A DNA stretch of 11,377 nt, taken from positions 1 to 11,377 of the forward strand of contig JAACDS010000280.1 of assembly GCA_009936895.1 (NCBI GenBank). Reading direction: 5' to 3'. This document shows, one piece after another, positions 1 through 6,374 of this stretch (position 1 is the first letter of the stretch; every line of letters starts with the position of its first letter). A model generated the notes under the pieces. The model saw only the letters and a program-made list of their open reading frames with translations, did no database searches and was not told where the DNA came from. Both the position numbers and the translations under genes were made by a program. Origin of the DNA: Pseudomonadota bacterium (lineage in GTDB: Bacteria; Pseudomonadota; Gammaproteobacteria; Pseudomonadales; Azotimanducaceae).

Positions 1-31
1 CCCGTCGCTCATAGGCCAAGAGATAACGAAA

Positions 32-1036
32 ATGACCGAGCCGACCGAAACTGAGTCCGTCTCCAGTTCAGACCAACCCGCAGCGAAAAGCTTTTTCGGC
101 AGACTGCGCAGCGGTCTGTCGAAAACGCGAGACCAGCTGGCGACGGGTTTGGGCAACCTGCTTTTGGGCGAAAAGGAAATCAATGAATCTGCGCTGGAGG
201 ATTTGGAAACCGCACTGCTGACCACTGACGTTGGGCTCGAAACCACGCAAGCGATTATGACCGAGCTGACCGATCGCGCGGGACGTCGTGAACTGGCGAA
301 TGTAGGCGCCCTCTACCAGGCGCTGCACGAGTTGCTGGTGCAGCGCCTGCAGGGTGTGGCTCGACCCATTTCTCTTGCAACGCGCAAGCCCGATGGTCTG
401 CCCAAGGTAATCTTTTTTGTTGGCGTGAACGGAGTGGGTAAAACCACCACCATCGGCAAACTTGCCAAGCGCTATAAAACGCAGGGTCTGAATGTGATGT
501 TGGCTGCAGGAGATACCTTCCGAGCAGCTGCGGTGGAGCAGCTTCAGGCCTGGGGCCAGCGTGAAGACATTCCTGTTGTCGCTCAGGCCCAGGGTTCAGA
601 CAGTGCGTCGGTGGCGTTCGACGCAGTCCAAAGCGCCCAGTCCAAGGGGGTCGATGTGCTGTTGGTGGATACCGCCGGCCGTCTTCAGGCAAAGAGCCAA
701 TTGATGGACGAGCTGGCAAAAATCCAGCGGGTCGTAAAACGCCTAGACCCCGATGCCCCTCACGAAGTGATTTTGGTGCTCGATGGCGGCGTGGGTCAAA
801 ATGCGTTGAGTCAGGTTAAATTGTTTAACGAAACGGTGCCGCTGACGGGCTTGGTGGTGACCAAGCTCGACGGAACTGCTAAGGCCGGGGTGCTCTTTGC
901 ACTGGCATCTCAAAGCGACGGAGCCGAACAGGTGCCCATCTGTTTCATTGGTGTTGGCGAAGGCGTTGAAGATCTGCGCGAGTTCGAGCCCGAAGAGTTT
1001 GTGGCGGCTTTATTGCAGTCCGACGACGTCACCTAA
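32..1036 (+). CDS. ftsY: Signal recognition particle receptor FtsY (SRP GTPase)
   Basis: FtsY is the membrane-associated GTPase that receives Ffh-bound ribosome-nascent chain complexes and hands them to SecYEG. The GTPase motifs are all visible in 334 residues: G1 GVNGVGKTT (131-139), DTFRAAA (161-167), DTAGR (213-217), TKLDGTAKAG (277-286) and GVGEGVEDL (307-315). The protein is much shorter than E. coli FtsY (about 497 aa). The acidic A domain is reduced to about 18 residues. It is followed by a Phe-Phe amphipathic stretch (about 20-34) that matches the lipid-binding helix at the start of the N domain. Two oddities are visible: the usual TGQNA segment reads DGGVGQNA (251-258), and there are about four extra residues (SDGAEQ area, 295-300) before the last strand. 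The ATG has an AAGAGA element 8 nt upstream. ftsE follows after 2 nt. Identification is firm. Confidence 0.97.
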   Translation: MTEPTETESVSSSDQPAAKSFFGRLRSGLSKTRDQLATGLGNLLLGEKEINESALEDLETALLTTDVGLETTQAIMTELTDRAGRRELANVGALYQALHELLVQRLQGVARPISLATRKPDGLPKVIFFVGVNGVGKTTTIGKLAKRYKTQGLNVMLAAGDTFRAAAVEQLQAWGQREDIPVVAQAQGSDSASVAFDAVQSAQSKGVDVLLVDTAGRLQAKSQLMDELAKIQRVVKRLDPDAPHEVILVLDGGVGQNALSQVKLFNETVPLTGLVVTKLDGTAKAGVLFALASQSDGAEQVPICFIGVGEGVEDLREFEPEEFVAALLQSDDVT

Positions 1037-1038
1037 TC

Positions 1039-1728
1039 ATGGCCCGGTTGCAGCTTCAACATGTGACACGGCGCTTTGACAATGGGCAAGAAGGCTTGTC
1101 CGATGTTTCACTCAGTATCGAGTCGGGTTCCATGGTGTTTCTGACCGGTCATTCCGGTGCAGGGAAAAGTACTCTACTGAAAATGTTGATCGGGGCGGAA
1201 ACACCAACCACGGGAAGAGTCTTGGTGGATGGCAGTGATGTGAGTCAGCTGGGTCCCAAACAGATGCCGTGGTACCGGCGTCAGGTTGGCATCGTGTTAC
1301 AGGATCACAATCTCCTGGAAAATCGAACCGTATACGATAACGTTGCTCTGCCTCTGCGCATTACGCACCTGTCGGCGAAGGATATAGCGCGTCGCGTGCG
1401 AGGTGCCTTGTCGACGGTTGATCTGAGCGATAAGGGCGGCCTCTTTCCGAAGCACCTATCCACGGGTGAACAACAGCGTGTTGGCATTGCCCGAGCCGTG
1501 GTGAATCGACCGCGCATTATTTTGGCAGACGAACCGACCGGCAACTTGGACCCCTATCTGTCGCGTCAGGTCATGTCGTTGTTCCATCAATTCTGCGATT
1601 TAGGGTCGACTGTGCTCGTGGCCAGTCACGATATCGACTTAATCAAAGACCAAGGCTGTCGAATTTTGCATCTTTCTCAGGGCGCGCTTGTTCAGGATAC
1701 CGCTGCTTCCTCAGAGGTCGCTACGTAA
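1039..1728 (+). CDS. ftsE: Cell division ATP-binding protein FtsE
   Basis: FtsE is the cytoplasmic ATPase of the FtsEX complex. FtsEX does not transport a solute. It uses ATP to switch on peptidoglycan amidases at the septum through FtsX and EnvC-type activators. The 229-residue length is normal. Motifs seen: Walker A GHSGAGKST (37-45), Q-loop Gln88, Walker B ILADEP (161-166) and switch His197. The ABC signature reads LSTGEQQ (140-146) instead of the common LSGGEQQ. There is no clear Shine-Dalgarno before the ATG and ftsY ends 2 nt upstream, so translation is probably coupled to ftsY. The stop overlaps the ftsX start (TAATG). The order ftsY-ftsE-ftsX supports the name. Confidence 0.97.
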   Translation: MARLQLQHVTRRFDNGQEGLSDVSLSIESGSMVFLTGHSGAGKSTLLKMLIGAETPTTGRVLVDGSDVSQLGPKQMPWYRRQVGIVLQDHNLLENRTVYDNVALPLRITHLSAKDIARRVRGALSTVDLSDKGGLFPKHLSTGEQQRVGIARAVVNRPRIILADEPTGNLDPYLSRQVMSLFHQFCDLGSTVLVASHDIDLIKDQGCRILHLSQGALVQDTAASSEVAT

Positions 1729-2732
1729 TGGCGGGGGATACCAAGGCAGAGGACGGACGAGACGGGGAGAGTCCGCTGGCTGTCGAGCGACCCAAGGGCG
1801 GACGTCTGCAGGCTTGGTTTGCCGATCACGGGCGCGCTGCCTCGGATGCCTCCCTGTTTGTAAGTCAGCGCCTGATAAGCAGCTTTCTCGTTTGGCTGAT
1901 GGTTGGTGTCGCGCTGACGCTGCCGGGTTTACTTTGGATTGCCCAAAGCAATGTCCAAGCCATTAACCAGCAATGGCAGGGTAGCGCTGGCCTGACGGTT
2001 TATATGAAGTTGGCTGCGTCGCAGCAGTTAATTGACGATATGGAGATCCGCTTGAACCGTGAAACAGGGGTTGAACGAGTCATCCGCACTACCCCAGATC
2101 AGGCCTTGCAGGAGTTGTTAGAACAAAGCGACGAGTCGGCGTTTCTTCGAGACGCCATGGCCGCGGTAGGCAGCAACCCGCTCCCGGCTTCCTTTGCCGT
2201 TGTATTGAATGACAGTAGCTCATACCTCCAGCTGGACGCTCTCAGTCGCAAGCTATCGGCCCAAACCGGGGTAGACGATGTTGTGATTGAAATGACGTGG
2301 TTGGAACGGCTTCGTGACCTGTCGGAGTTGTTTAATCGTCTGGGTAGTGGGCTATCGATCATGCTGTTGATTGCGGCGGTACTGGTCGCCTTTGCATCGG
2401 TGCGGCTGGCTATCGAATCGCGTTTGGGCGAACTGAGGGTATTGGCGCTGATCGGAGCGACTCCTGCACAAATGCGTCGACCGTTTTTGTATTTTGGCTC
2501 GGCGTATGGCATCGGTGGTGGTGTGATGGCCATTATGCTGATCGCTGTTTTCCTGAACCAAATTGAAGCGCCTCTGCAATCGTTGTTGGTCTCGTATCGG
2601 GCCGGTATTGAAATCGCGGGCTTTACCCCGGGCTTTTTGCTCGCCATTTTACTGGTGGGTTGGTTCTTGGGGGTTGCCGGTGCGATGTTAGCCTTGTTTC
2701 AGCGAGGCGGAACGGACAAACCACCATCCTAG
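1728..2732 (+). CDS. ftsX: Cell division protein FtsX (permease-like subunit)
   Basis: FtsX is the inner-membrane partner of FtsE. Its periplasmic domain recruits and activates the septal hydrolase regulator. The 334 residues show a charged cytoplasmic N-terminal tail (1-45), TM1 at about 52-72, a periplasmic domain at about 73-200 that contains the family segment NPLPASF (150-156), and then three more membrane spans at about 208-228, 255-278 and 298-324. The conserved stretch LRVLALIGATPAQMRRPFLY (236-255) is typical of the FtsX C-terminal domain. The ATG overlaps the last base of the ftsE stop, and an AGAGG lies 10 nt upstream inside ftsE. I see no hairpin terminator after the stop, so some read-through into rpoH is possible. 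Confidence 0.96.
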   Translation: MAGDTKAEDGRDGESPLAVERPKGGRLQAWFADHGRAASDASLFVSQRLISSFLVWLMVGVALTLPGLLWIAQSNVQAINQQWQGSAGLTVYMKLAASQQLIDDMEIRLNRETGVERVIRTTPDQALQELLEQSDESAFLRDAMAAVGSNPLPASFAVVLNDSSSYLQLDALSRKLSAQTGVDDVVIEMTWLERLRDLSELFNRLGSGLSIMLLIAAVLVAFASVRLAIESRLGELRVLALIGATPAQMRRPFLYFGSAYGIGGGVMAIMLIAVFLNQIEAPLQSLLVSYRAGIEIAGFTPGFLLAILLVGWFLGVAGAMLALFQRGGTDKPPS

Positions 2733-2758
2733 TGACGGCTTCCTGCACGAGCCCAGTT

Positions 2759-2785
2759 GTTGAACTCTGTCTCAAAACCCCATTA
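2759..2785 (+). promoter_or_regulatory. Candidate sigma32 (heat-shock) promoter of rpoH
   Basis: The -35 region is GTTGAAC (2759-2765), close to the sigma32 -35 consensus CTTGAAA. A 12-nt spacer (2766-2777) leads to CCCCATTA (2778-2785), close to the -10 consensus CCCCATnT. The 12-13 nt spacing matches E. coli groE and dnaK promoters. Transcription would start around 2791-2793, inside the CIRCE operator whose left arm overlaps the last three -10 bases. If active, this promoter makes rpoH autoregulated. The call rests on motif match only. Confidence 0.7.
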
Positions 2786-2809
2786 GCACTCTCTGTTGAC
2801 GAGTGCTAA
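2783..2809 (+). promoter_or_regulatory. CIRCE operator (HrcA repressor binding site)
   Basis: TTAGCACTC (2783-2791), a 9-nt spacer, and GAGTGCTAA (2801-2809) match the CIRCE consensus at every arm position with the exact spacing. CIRCE is the operator of the heat-shock repressor HrcA, normally found before groESL, dnaK or hrcA operons. Here it lies 100 bp upstream of the rpoH start codon and overlaps the predicted sigma32 start site. There is no T-run after the repeat, so it is not a terminator. hrcA itself is not in the window. Confidence 0.9.
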
Positions 2810-2834
2810 GATCCGCGGTGACGTTACTCAAAGT

Positions 2835-2861
2835 AGCACTTAATCGACGGCGGTCGGTGCT
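2835..2861 (+). promoter_or_regulatory. Predicted stem-loop in the rpoH leader
   Basis: In the predicted rpoH 5' leader, AGCAC (2835-2839) can pair with GTGCT (2857-2861). Nested inside, CGAC (2845-2848) pairs with GTCG (2853-2856) around a GGCG loop, with a TTAAT bulge on the left side. A short leader structure is therefore possible. Its role is unknown. rpoH mRNA is a known thermosensor in E. coli, but nothing here proves the same mechanism. Confidence 0.35.
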
Positions 2862-2909
2862 TTACGCCCGCGAAATCCGTGCAGGCAAACCCAATTGAGG
2901 GCAGAGAAA

Positions 2910-3758
2910 ATGACAACAGATATAATGAAAATGCCAAGCTTGGCGCCAGGGGCTGACCTTGACGCATACCTGCGTACGATCAGCCAATTTCCAATTCTCA
3001 CCCCAGAGGACGAACAGTCCCTCGCCCACCGGCTGAGAAATAATGAAGATCTAGATGCCGCTCGTGAGCTGGTCATGTGCCATCTGCGCTTCGTCGTGTA
3101 TCTGGCACGCTCATACAAAGGCTACGGCCTATCCCAAGCGGACCTCATTCAAGAAGGCAATGTGGGATTGATGAAGGCGGTCAAACGCTTCGATCCCAAC
3201 GTGGGTGTGCGGTTGATTTCCTTTGCCGTGCATTGGATCAAGGCAGAGATGCACGAGTACATCCTGCGTAACTGGCGAATCGTTAAGGTGGCAACAACCA
3301 AGGCCCAGCGAAAGTTGTTTTTCAACCTACGTGGTGCCAAGAAATCCACCAGCTGGTTAAGCGTTGAAGAGACCGCAGCTATTGCCGATGAACTGGGCGT
3401 GCCCACTGCCGAGGTGACGCGTATGGAAAGTCGGCTAAGTGCCAGTGATATGGCTTTCGACGGTTACGGTAGTGACGATGAAACGGCGACGGCGCCAGTT
3501 CACTTTCTGCCTTCCGCTGCGCCGGATCCGGCGGATCTCGTGGCCGACGCCAACAGCGACAAAGACATGCACTTGCGCCTCAGCGCGGGGCTGGCGGGTT
3601 TGGATGAGCGCAGTCGTGACATTCTTCAGCAGCGATGGCTCAGTGATGACAAATCCACACTGCACGAGTTGGCTGCTGAATACGGGGTTTCCGCCGAGCG
3701 CATTCGCCAGCTTGAAAAAAATGCGATGAATAAGCTGAAGACGGCTATCGCCGAGTGA
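2910..3758 (+). CDS. rpoH: RNA polymerase heat-shock sigma factor RpoH (sigma32)
   Basis: RpoH directs RNA polymerase to heat-shock promoters (chaperones, proteases). The protein is 282 aa from the ATG at 2910, against 284 in E. coli. That ATG has GAGGG (2897-2901) 8 nt upstream. The frame also extends to a TTG at 2895, which has no ribosome site and is not chosen. Region 2 is very well conserved (HLRFVVYLARSYKGYG at 58-73, then DLIQEGNVGLMKAVKRFDP at 78-96). The RpoH box QRKLFFNLR (133-141), which sets RpoH apart from other sigma70 proteins, is intact. Region 4.2 has the helix-turn-helix GVSAERIRQLEKNAMNKLK (259-277). It is preceded by a CIRCE operator and a sigma32-like promoter, and followed by a terminator. 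It may also receive read-through from ftsX. Confidence 0.97.
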   Translation: MTTDIMKMPSLAPGADLDAYLRTISQFPILTPEDEQSLAHRLRNNEDLDAARELVMCHLRFVVYLARSYKGYGLSQADLIQEGNVGLMKAVKRFDPNVGVRLISFAVHWIKAEMHEYILRNWRIVKVATTKAQRKLFFNLRGAKKSTSWLSVEETAAIADELGVPTAEVTRMESRLSASDMAFDGYGSDDETATAPVHFLPSAAPDPADLVADANSDKDMHLRLSAGLAGLDERSRDILQQRWLSDDKSTLHELAAEYGVSAERIRQLEKNAMNKLKTAIAE

Positions 3759-3791
3759 TGGACGGATAGGTCGCCCGCCTGAGTGTAAGCT

Positions 3792-3832
3792 CGACATAAA
3801 AGCGCCCTCTCAACGAGGGCGTTTTTATGTCG
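3792..3832 (+). terminator. Rho-independent terminator after rpoH
   Basis: An 18-bp stem (3792-3809 with 3815-3832, one G-U pair) closes a 5-nt loop. Its core is CGCCCTC/GAGGGCG and it is followed by TTTTT. The A-run on the left and T-run on the right are part of the stem, so the sequence could also terminate transcription from the other strand. It lies 33 nt after the rpoH stop. Confidence 0.9.
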
Positions 3833-4089
3833 GGATCCGCTGTGGAATCACGCGATCAGATCGTCTAAAAAAATGCTGCTTGAAAACCAAAGACGATCAA
3901 CGCCGTACCTGACACACCAAGCCACGCCAACGGTGGCCAGTGCTGGATTGCCTGGGTTGAAGGTACCGGGCCAGTCTTCTACGGTTTGCCGAGGGCGCCT
4001 GGAAATCGGAGCGTCTAACGGCCCCGTCCTGTACCATCCAAAAAATTCGGTTTTGAGCCGATTTCACTTCTCGTATAGGGGTAAACAGC
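3833..4089. other. Intergenic stretch without a supported gene
   Basis: These 257 nt between the rpoH terminator and the DUF423 gene hold no frame with a start codon, ribosome site and recognisable protein. One weak sigma70-like pair, TTGAAG (3957-3962) and TACGGT (3980-3985) with 17-nt spacing, might serve the downstream genes. A TATAGG at 4074-4079 is too close to the DUF423 start to be its -10. A minus-strand frame stays open for over 60 codons but has no usable start. I saw no tRNA or known riboswitch. Confidence 0.5.
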
Positions 4090-4479
4090 ATGCTGCCAAC
4101 GTCGGTGAGCGCTAGATTGTTGATGAGCACCGCCGCTGCCTATGGCCTTGTCGCCGTTCTACTGGGGGCATTTGCCGCCCATGGGCTGAAAGATGTGCTC
4201 TCTGCATCGAGCTTGGCCAGTTGGCAAACGGGTGTGACGTATCAAATGACTCATGCCCTAGTGCTGTTGGTTACTGGTATTTGGTTGCGCCAAGGCGGGC
4301 CCGGGCTGCTGAAAGTGGCCGGTGTCTTGTTCGTAACCGGTGTTCTGGCTTTCAGCGGTAGCATCTACGGCCTAGTGCTGCTGCAAGCCACTTGGCTGGG
4401 GCCCGTGACACCCCTTGGCGGCTTGTGTTTGATCGCCGGTTGGGGCTGCTTGCTCGTTGCAGCAATACGGTCCGACTAG
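4090..4479 (+). CDS. DUF423 family small membrane protein
   Basis: A 129-residue hydrophobic protein of the DUF423 (YgdD-like) family, whose function is not established. It shows about four membrane spans (about 12-32, 52-66, 74-98, 106-126). Family signatures are seen: GAFAAHGLK (26-34), YQMTHALVLL (51-60), FSGSIYGLVLL (88-98) and TPLGGLCLIAGW (107-118). The ATG at 4090 has AGGGG 8 nt upstream, which favours it over the internal ATG at 4123. trmB follows after 37 nt on the same strand. In Pseudomonas a DUF423 gene occupies a similar place, as I recall, next to thiS-thiG, which are missing here. Confidence 0.9.
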   Translation: MLPTSVSARLLMSTAAAYGLVAVLLGAFAAHGLKDVLSASSLASWQTGVTYQMTHALVLLVTGIWLRQGGPGLLKVAGVLFVTGVLAFSGSIYGLVLLQATWLGPVTPLGGLCLIAGWGCLLVAAIRSD

Positions 4480-4516
4480 GGTCGGTTGAACGGATCTGGA
4501 AAATCATAGGAGCTAC

Positions 4517-5230
4517 ATGTCTACCACCCGGAATTTGGAATCGAGTGAGCCGGATACAGCGTTCAACTACATTCGGCGGCGCGGTCGCTTCACCAAGGCT
4601 CAAGCGGCGGCCCTTGACGCGCTGACCGATCAGTATCGATGGTCCAGCGAGGATTTAGATCAGCGTCCGCTGGGTATGGAGATCGGCTTTGGCATGGGCT
4701 TTGAGTTGCTTGCTTGGGCCCAGCAGCAGCCTCATTGGCGGCTTTTGGGTGTTGAGCTGTACCAGCCGGGTATCGGATCGATGCTGTCGCGGTTGAAAAA
4801 GCTGGAGATCGAAAACGTTCGCTTGGTTGATCAACCTGCCCAGCTCTTACTGGAGCAGATCGCCGATGAGAGTCTGTCGGAGGTGCGCATATTTTTCCCT
4901 GATCCTTGGCCGAAAAAACGTCACCACAAGCGGCGACTCATTCAGCCAGATTTCCTTGAACAGCTGCATCAGAAGATTCTTGCCGGGGGCATTGTGCGCT
5001 TGGCAACGGACTGGGCTCCCTATGGTGAATGGATGGTGGAGCATTTTGTCGGACACGCTGGATTTGAGCTGGTGCAGGATGAGATGCGCGCAGCCAATGA
5101 ACCGTCGGTGGTTGCCGAAGAGGTTCGCGAGGTAACGAAGTTTGAGGCTCGTGGTGAGCGGCTAGGTCATGAGATCCGCGACTTGCAGTATCGGCGTGTT
5201 CCCTCAACGGCGTCCGGACTCGTGTTATAA
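4517..5230 (+). CDS. trmB: tRNA (guanine-N7-)-methyltransferase TrmB
   Basis: TrmB uses S-adenosylmethionine to form m7G at position 46 of the tRNA variable loop. The 237 residues match the family: SAM-binding EIGFGMG (55-61), the acidic GVE (78-80), the catalytic/tRNA-binding stretch FFPDPWPKKRHHKRRL (126-141), LATDWAPY (162-169) and TKFE (207-210). An AGGAG (4508-4512) precedes the ATG. trmB converges on hemW and their stop codons overlap in a palindrome, leaving no room for a terminator between them. It is probably transcribed together with the DUF423 gene. Confidence 0.96.
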   Translation: MSTTRNLESSEPDTAFNYIRRRGRFTKAQAAALDALTDQYRWSSEDLDQRPLGMEIGFGMGFELLAWAQQQPHWRLLGVELYQPGIGSMLSRLKKLEIENVRLVDQPAQLLLEQIADESLSEVRIFFPDPWPKKRHHKRRLIQPDFLEQLHQKILAGGIVRLATDWAPYGEWMVEHFVGHAGFELVQDEMRAANEPSVVAEEVREVTKFEARGERLGHEIRDLQYRRVPSTASGLVL

Positions 5231-5232
5231 CA
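5223..5232. repeat. 10-bp palindrome carrying both convergent stop codons
   Basis: TGTTATAACA is a perfect palindrome. Its inner TTATAA gives the trmB stop TAA (5228-5230) on the plus strand and the hemW stop TAA (5227-5225) on the minus strand, so the two coding regions overlap by 6 bp. Confidence 0.85.
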
Positions 5233-6370
5233 ACCGCTCGAGCACGCTGTCCAAATAGCGTAGACCCAAAGGTGTGGTAGCGCATCGGTCGGCTGCCACC
5301 AAACCCTGAGTCACCAGCTCTTGCCAGACCGTTTCGATGCTATGCCAAGGCATGTGTGTCCGTTCCTCAAAAATAGACTGTTCAACCCCGTCGATCAGCC
5401 GTAGTGCGTTCATCATGAACTCCAGCCCTCGTTGTTCGGGATTCACCTGAGCCGGAGCGATAGTCTTCGGATCCTGTTGATACAGGCGAGGCTGGCTTGG
5501 CCGCTGGGTTCGCAGAATCCGATCGTCGACGCTGATCTTACCGTGGGCACCGGCGCCGATACCCAGATAATCAGCGAAGCTCCAATACGTGAGATTGTGT
5601 TTGCACTGCCTGTCGGGTTTGGCAAATGCTGAGACCTCGTAACGCTCGAATCCTGCGTCTGCCAGAAGCGCTAGCCCTGCCGCTTCTATGTCTTGCAGAA
5701 AACCGTCCTTGGGCAGCAGTGGTGGACGGCGAGCGAATTCTGTTTTTGCTTCGATGGTGAGCTGGTACCACGAGATGTGTTCTGGTGACAGAGCGATGGC
5801 TTGCTGTAAGTCCGCCAAGGCACCTGTGACGGTTTGCCCAGGCAGTCCCCACATCAGGTCAAAGTTGATGTTGTCGAAACCGGCGTGTCGGGCGCGCTCA
5901 AAGGCCTGCAGGGTTTCGTGCATTTGATGCACTCGCCCTAAGGCTGCAAGCTGAGTGTTGGAAAAGCTCTGTGCACCAATCGACAGCCGGTTGATACCGG
6001 CGGCTTGATAGTCTTCGAAACGGAAATACTCGGTACTTCCTGGATTGACCTCTAAGGTGGTTTCCGCTTCCCGGTGAGGGATCTCGCGCATCAGGCGGTG
6101 CAAATGGTCGGGCTTGAACAAGCTCGGTGTGCCGCCGCCAAAAAAAATAGACGTGAAATTTTCCGAGGGCGTCTCCGCTAACCGCTTTTGCCCCAAAATG
6201 TCGTACTGGTGCTGCCAGTCTGATAGCAAAGCCTCTAAGTAAGCGGCTTGATCCGTGGTTTCCTTCAGCGGATGAGAATTGAAGTCGCAGTAGGGGCATT
6301 TTTTGATGCACCACGGGAAGTGCACATAGAGCCCCAGCGCACGACTGTCCGTTCTTGGGTCGATGAGCAC
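5225..6370 (-). CDS. hemW: Heme chaperone HemW (radical SAM protein)
   Basis: HemW binds heme and an iron-sulfur cluster and is thought to deliver heme to target proteins. It was long annotated as an oxygen-independent coproporphyrinogen III oxidase. The 381-residue protein (E. coli 378) has the radical SAM cluster motif Cys21-x3-Cys25-x2-Cys28 followed by D-F. The true oxidase HemN has a fourth Cys there, so HemW is the better name. GGGTPS (78-83), LEVNPGS (106-112), RLSIGAQSF (128-136) and HNLTYW (258-263) also fit, followed by the C-terminal HemN-type domain. The start is GTG at 6370, 4 nt after the rdgB stop and without a clear ribosome site, so translation is probably coupled. It is the last gene of the minus-strand run. 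Confidence 0.95.
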   Translation of the reverse strand: MLIDPRTDSRALGLYVHFPWCIKKCPYCDFNSHPLKETTDQAAYLEALLSDWQHQYDILGQKRLAETPSENFTSIFFGGGTPSLFKPDHLHRLMREIPHREAETTLEVNPGSTEYFRFEDYQAAGINRLSIGAQSFSNTQLAALGRVHQMHETLQAFERARHAGFDNINFDLMWGLPGQTVTGALADLQQAIALSPEHISWYQLTIEAKTEFARRPPLLPKDGFLQDIEAAGLALLADAGFERYEVSAFAKPDRQCKHNLTYWSFADYLGIGAGAHGKISVDDRILRTQRPSQPRLYQQDPKTIAPAQVNPEQRGLEFMMNALRLIDGVEQSIFEERTHMPWHSIETVWQELVTQGLVAADRCATTPLGLRYLDSVLERLL

Positions 6371-6374
6371 TGCG

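Noticed and set aside
255..719. Minus-strand frame of 154 codons inside ftsY
   Set aside because: Antisense to highly conserved GTPase motifs; Pro/Arg-rich shadow with no family resemblance.
2099..2647. Minus-strand frame of 182 codons inside ftsX
   Set aside because: Antisense to conserved FtsX membrane segments; Ser/Arg/Ala-rich shadow composition.
2783..2809. The inverted repeat before rpoH as an ftsX terminator
   Set aside because: No T-run follows and the sequence is an exact CIRCE operator.
2796..2824. Sigma70 promoter with TTGACG as -35 inside the CIRCE
   Set aside because: The -35 is good, but no acceptable -10 occurs at 16-18 nt (TGACGT is a poor match).
4074..4079. TATAGG as -10 for the DUF423 gene, with TTTTGA 17 nt upstream
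   Set aside because: It overlaps the ribosome site AGGGG and would start transcription within a few bases of the ATG.
3873..4115. Plus-strand frame of 80 codons after the rpoH terminator
   Set aside because: No ribosome site, no recognisable protein, low-complexity mix of residues, and it overlaps the well-supported DUF423 start.
3897..4130. Minus-strand frame of 77 codons in the same gap
   Set aside because: Starts inside the DUF423 gene, has no ribosome site and is rich in Arg and Gln like a shadow frame.
4472..4485. Hairpin CCGAC-TAGG-GTCGG at the end of the DUF423 gene as a terminator
   Set aside because: Only 5 bp of stem and no T-run; it includes the stop codon and trmB follows closely.
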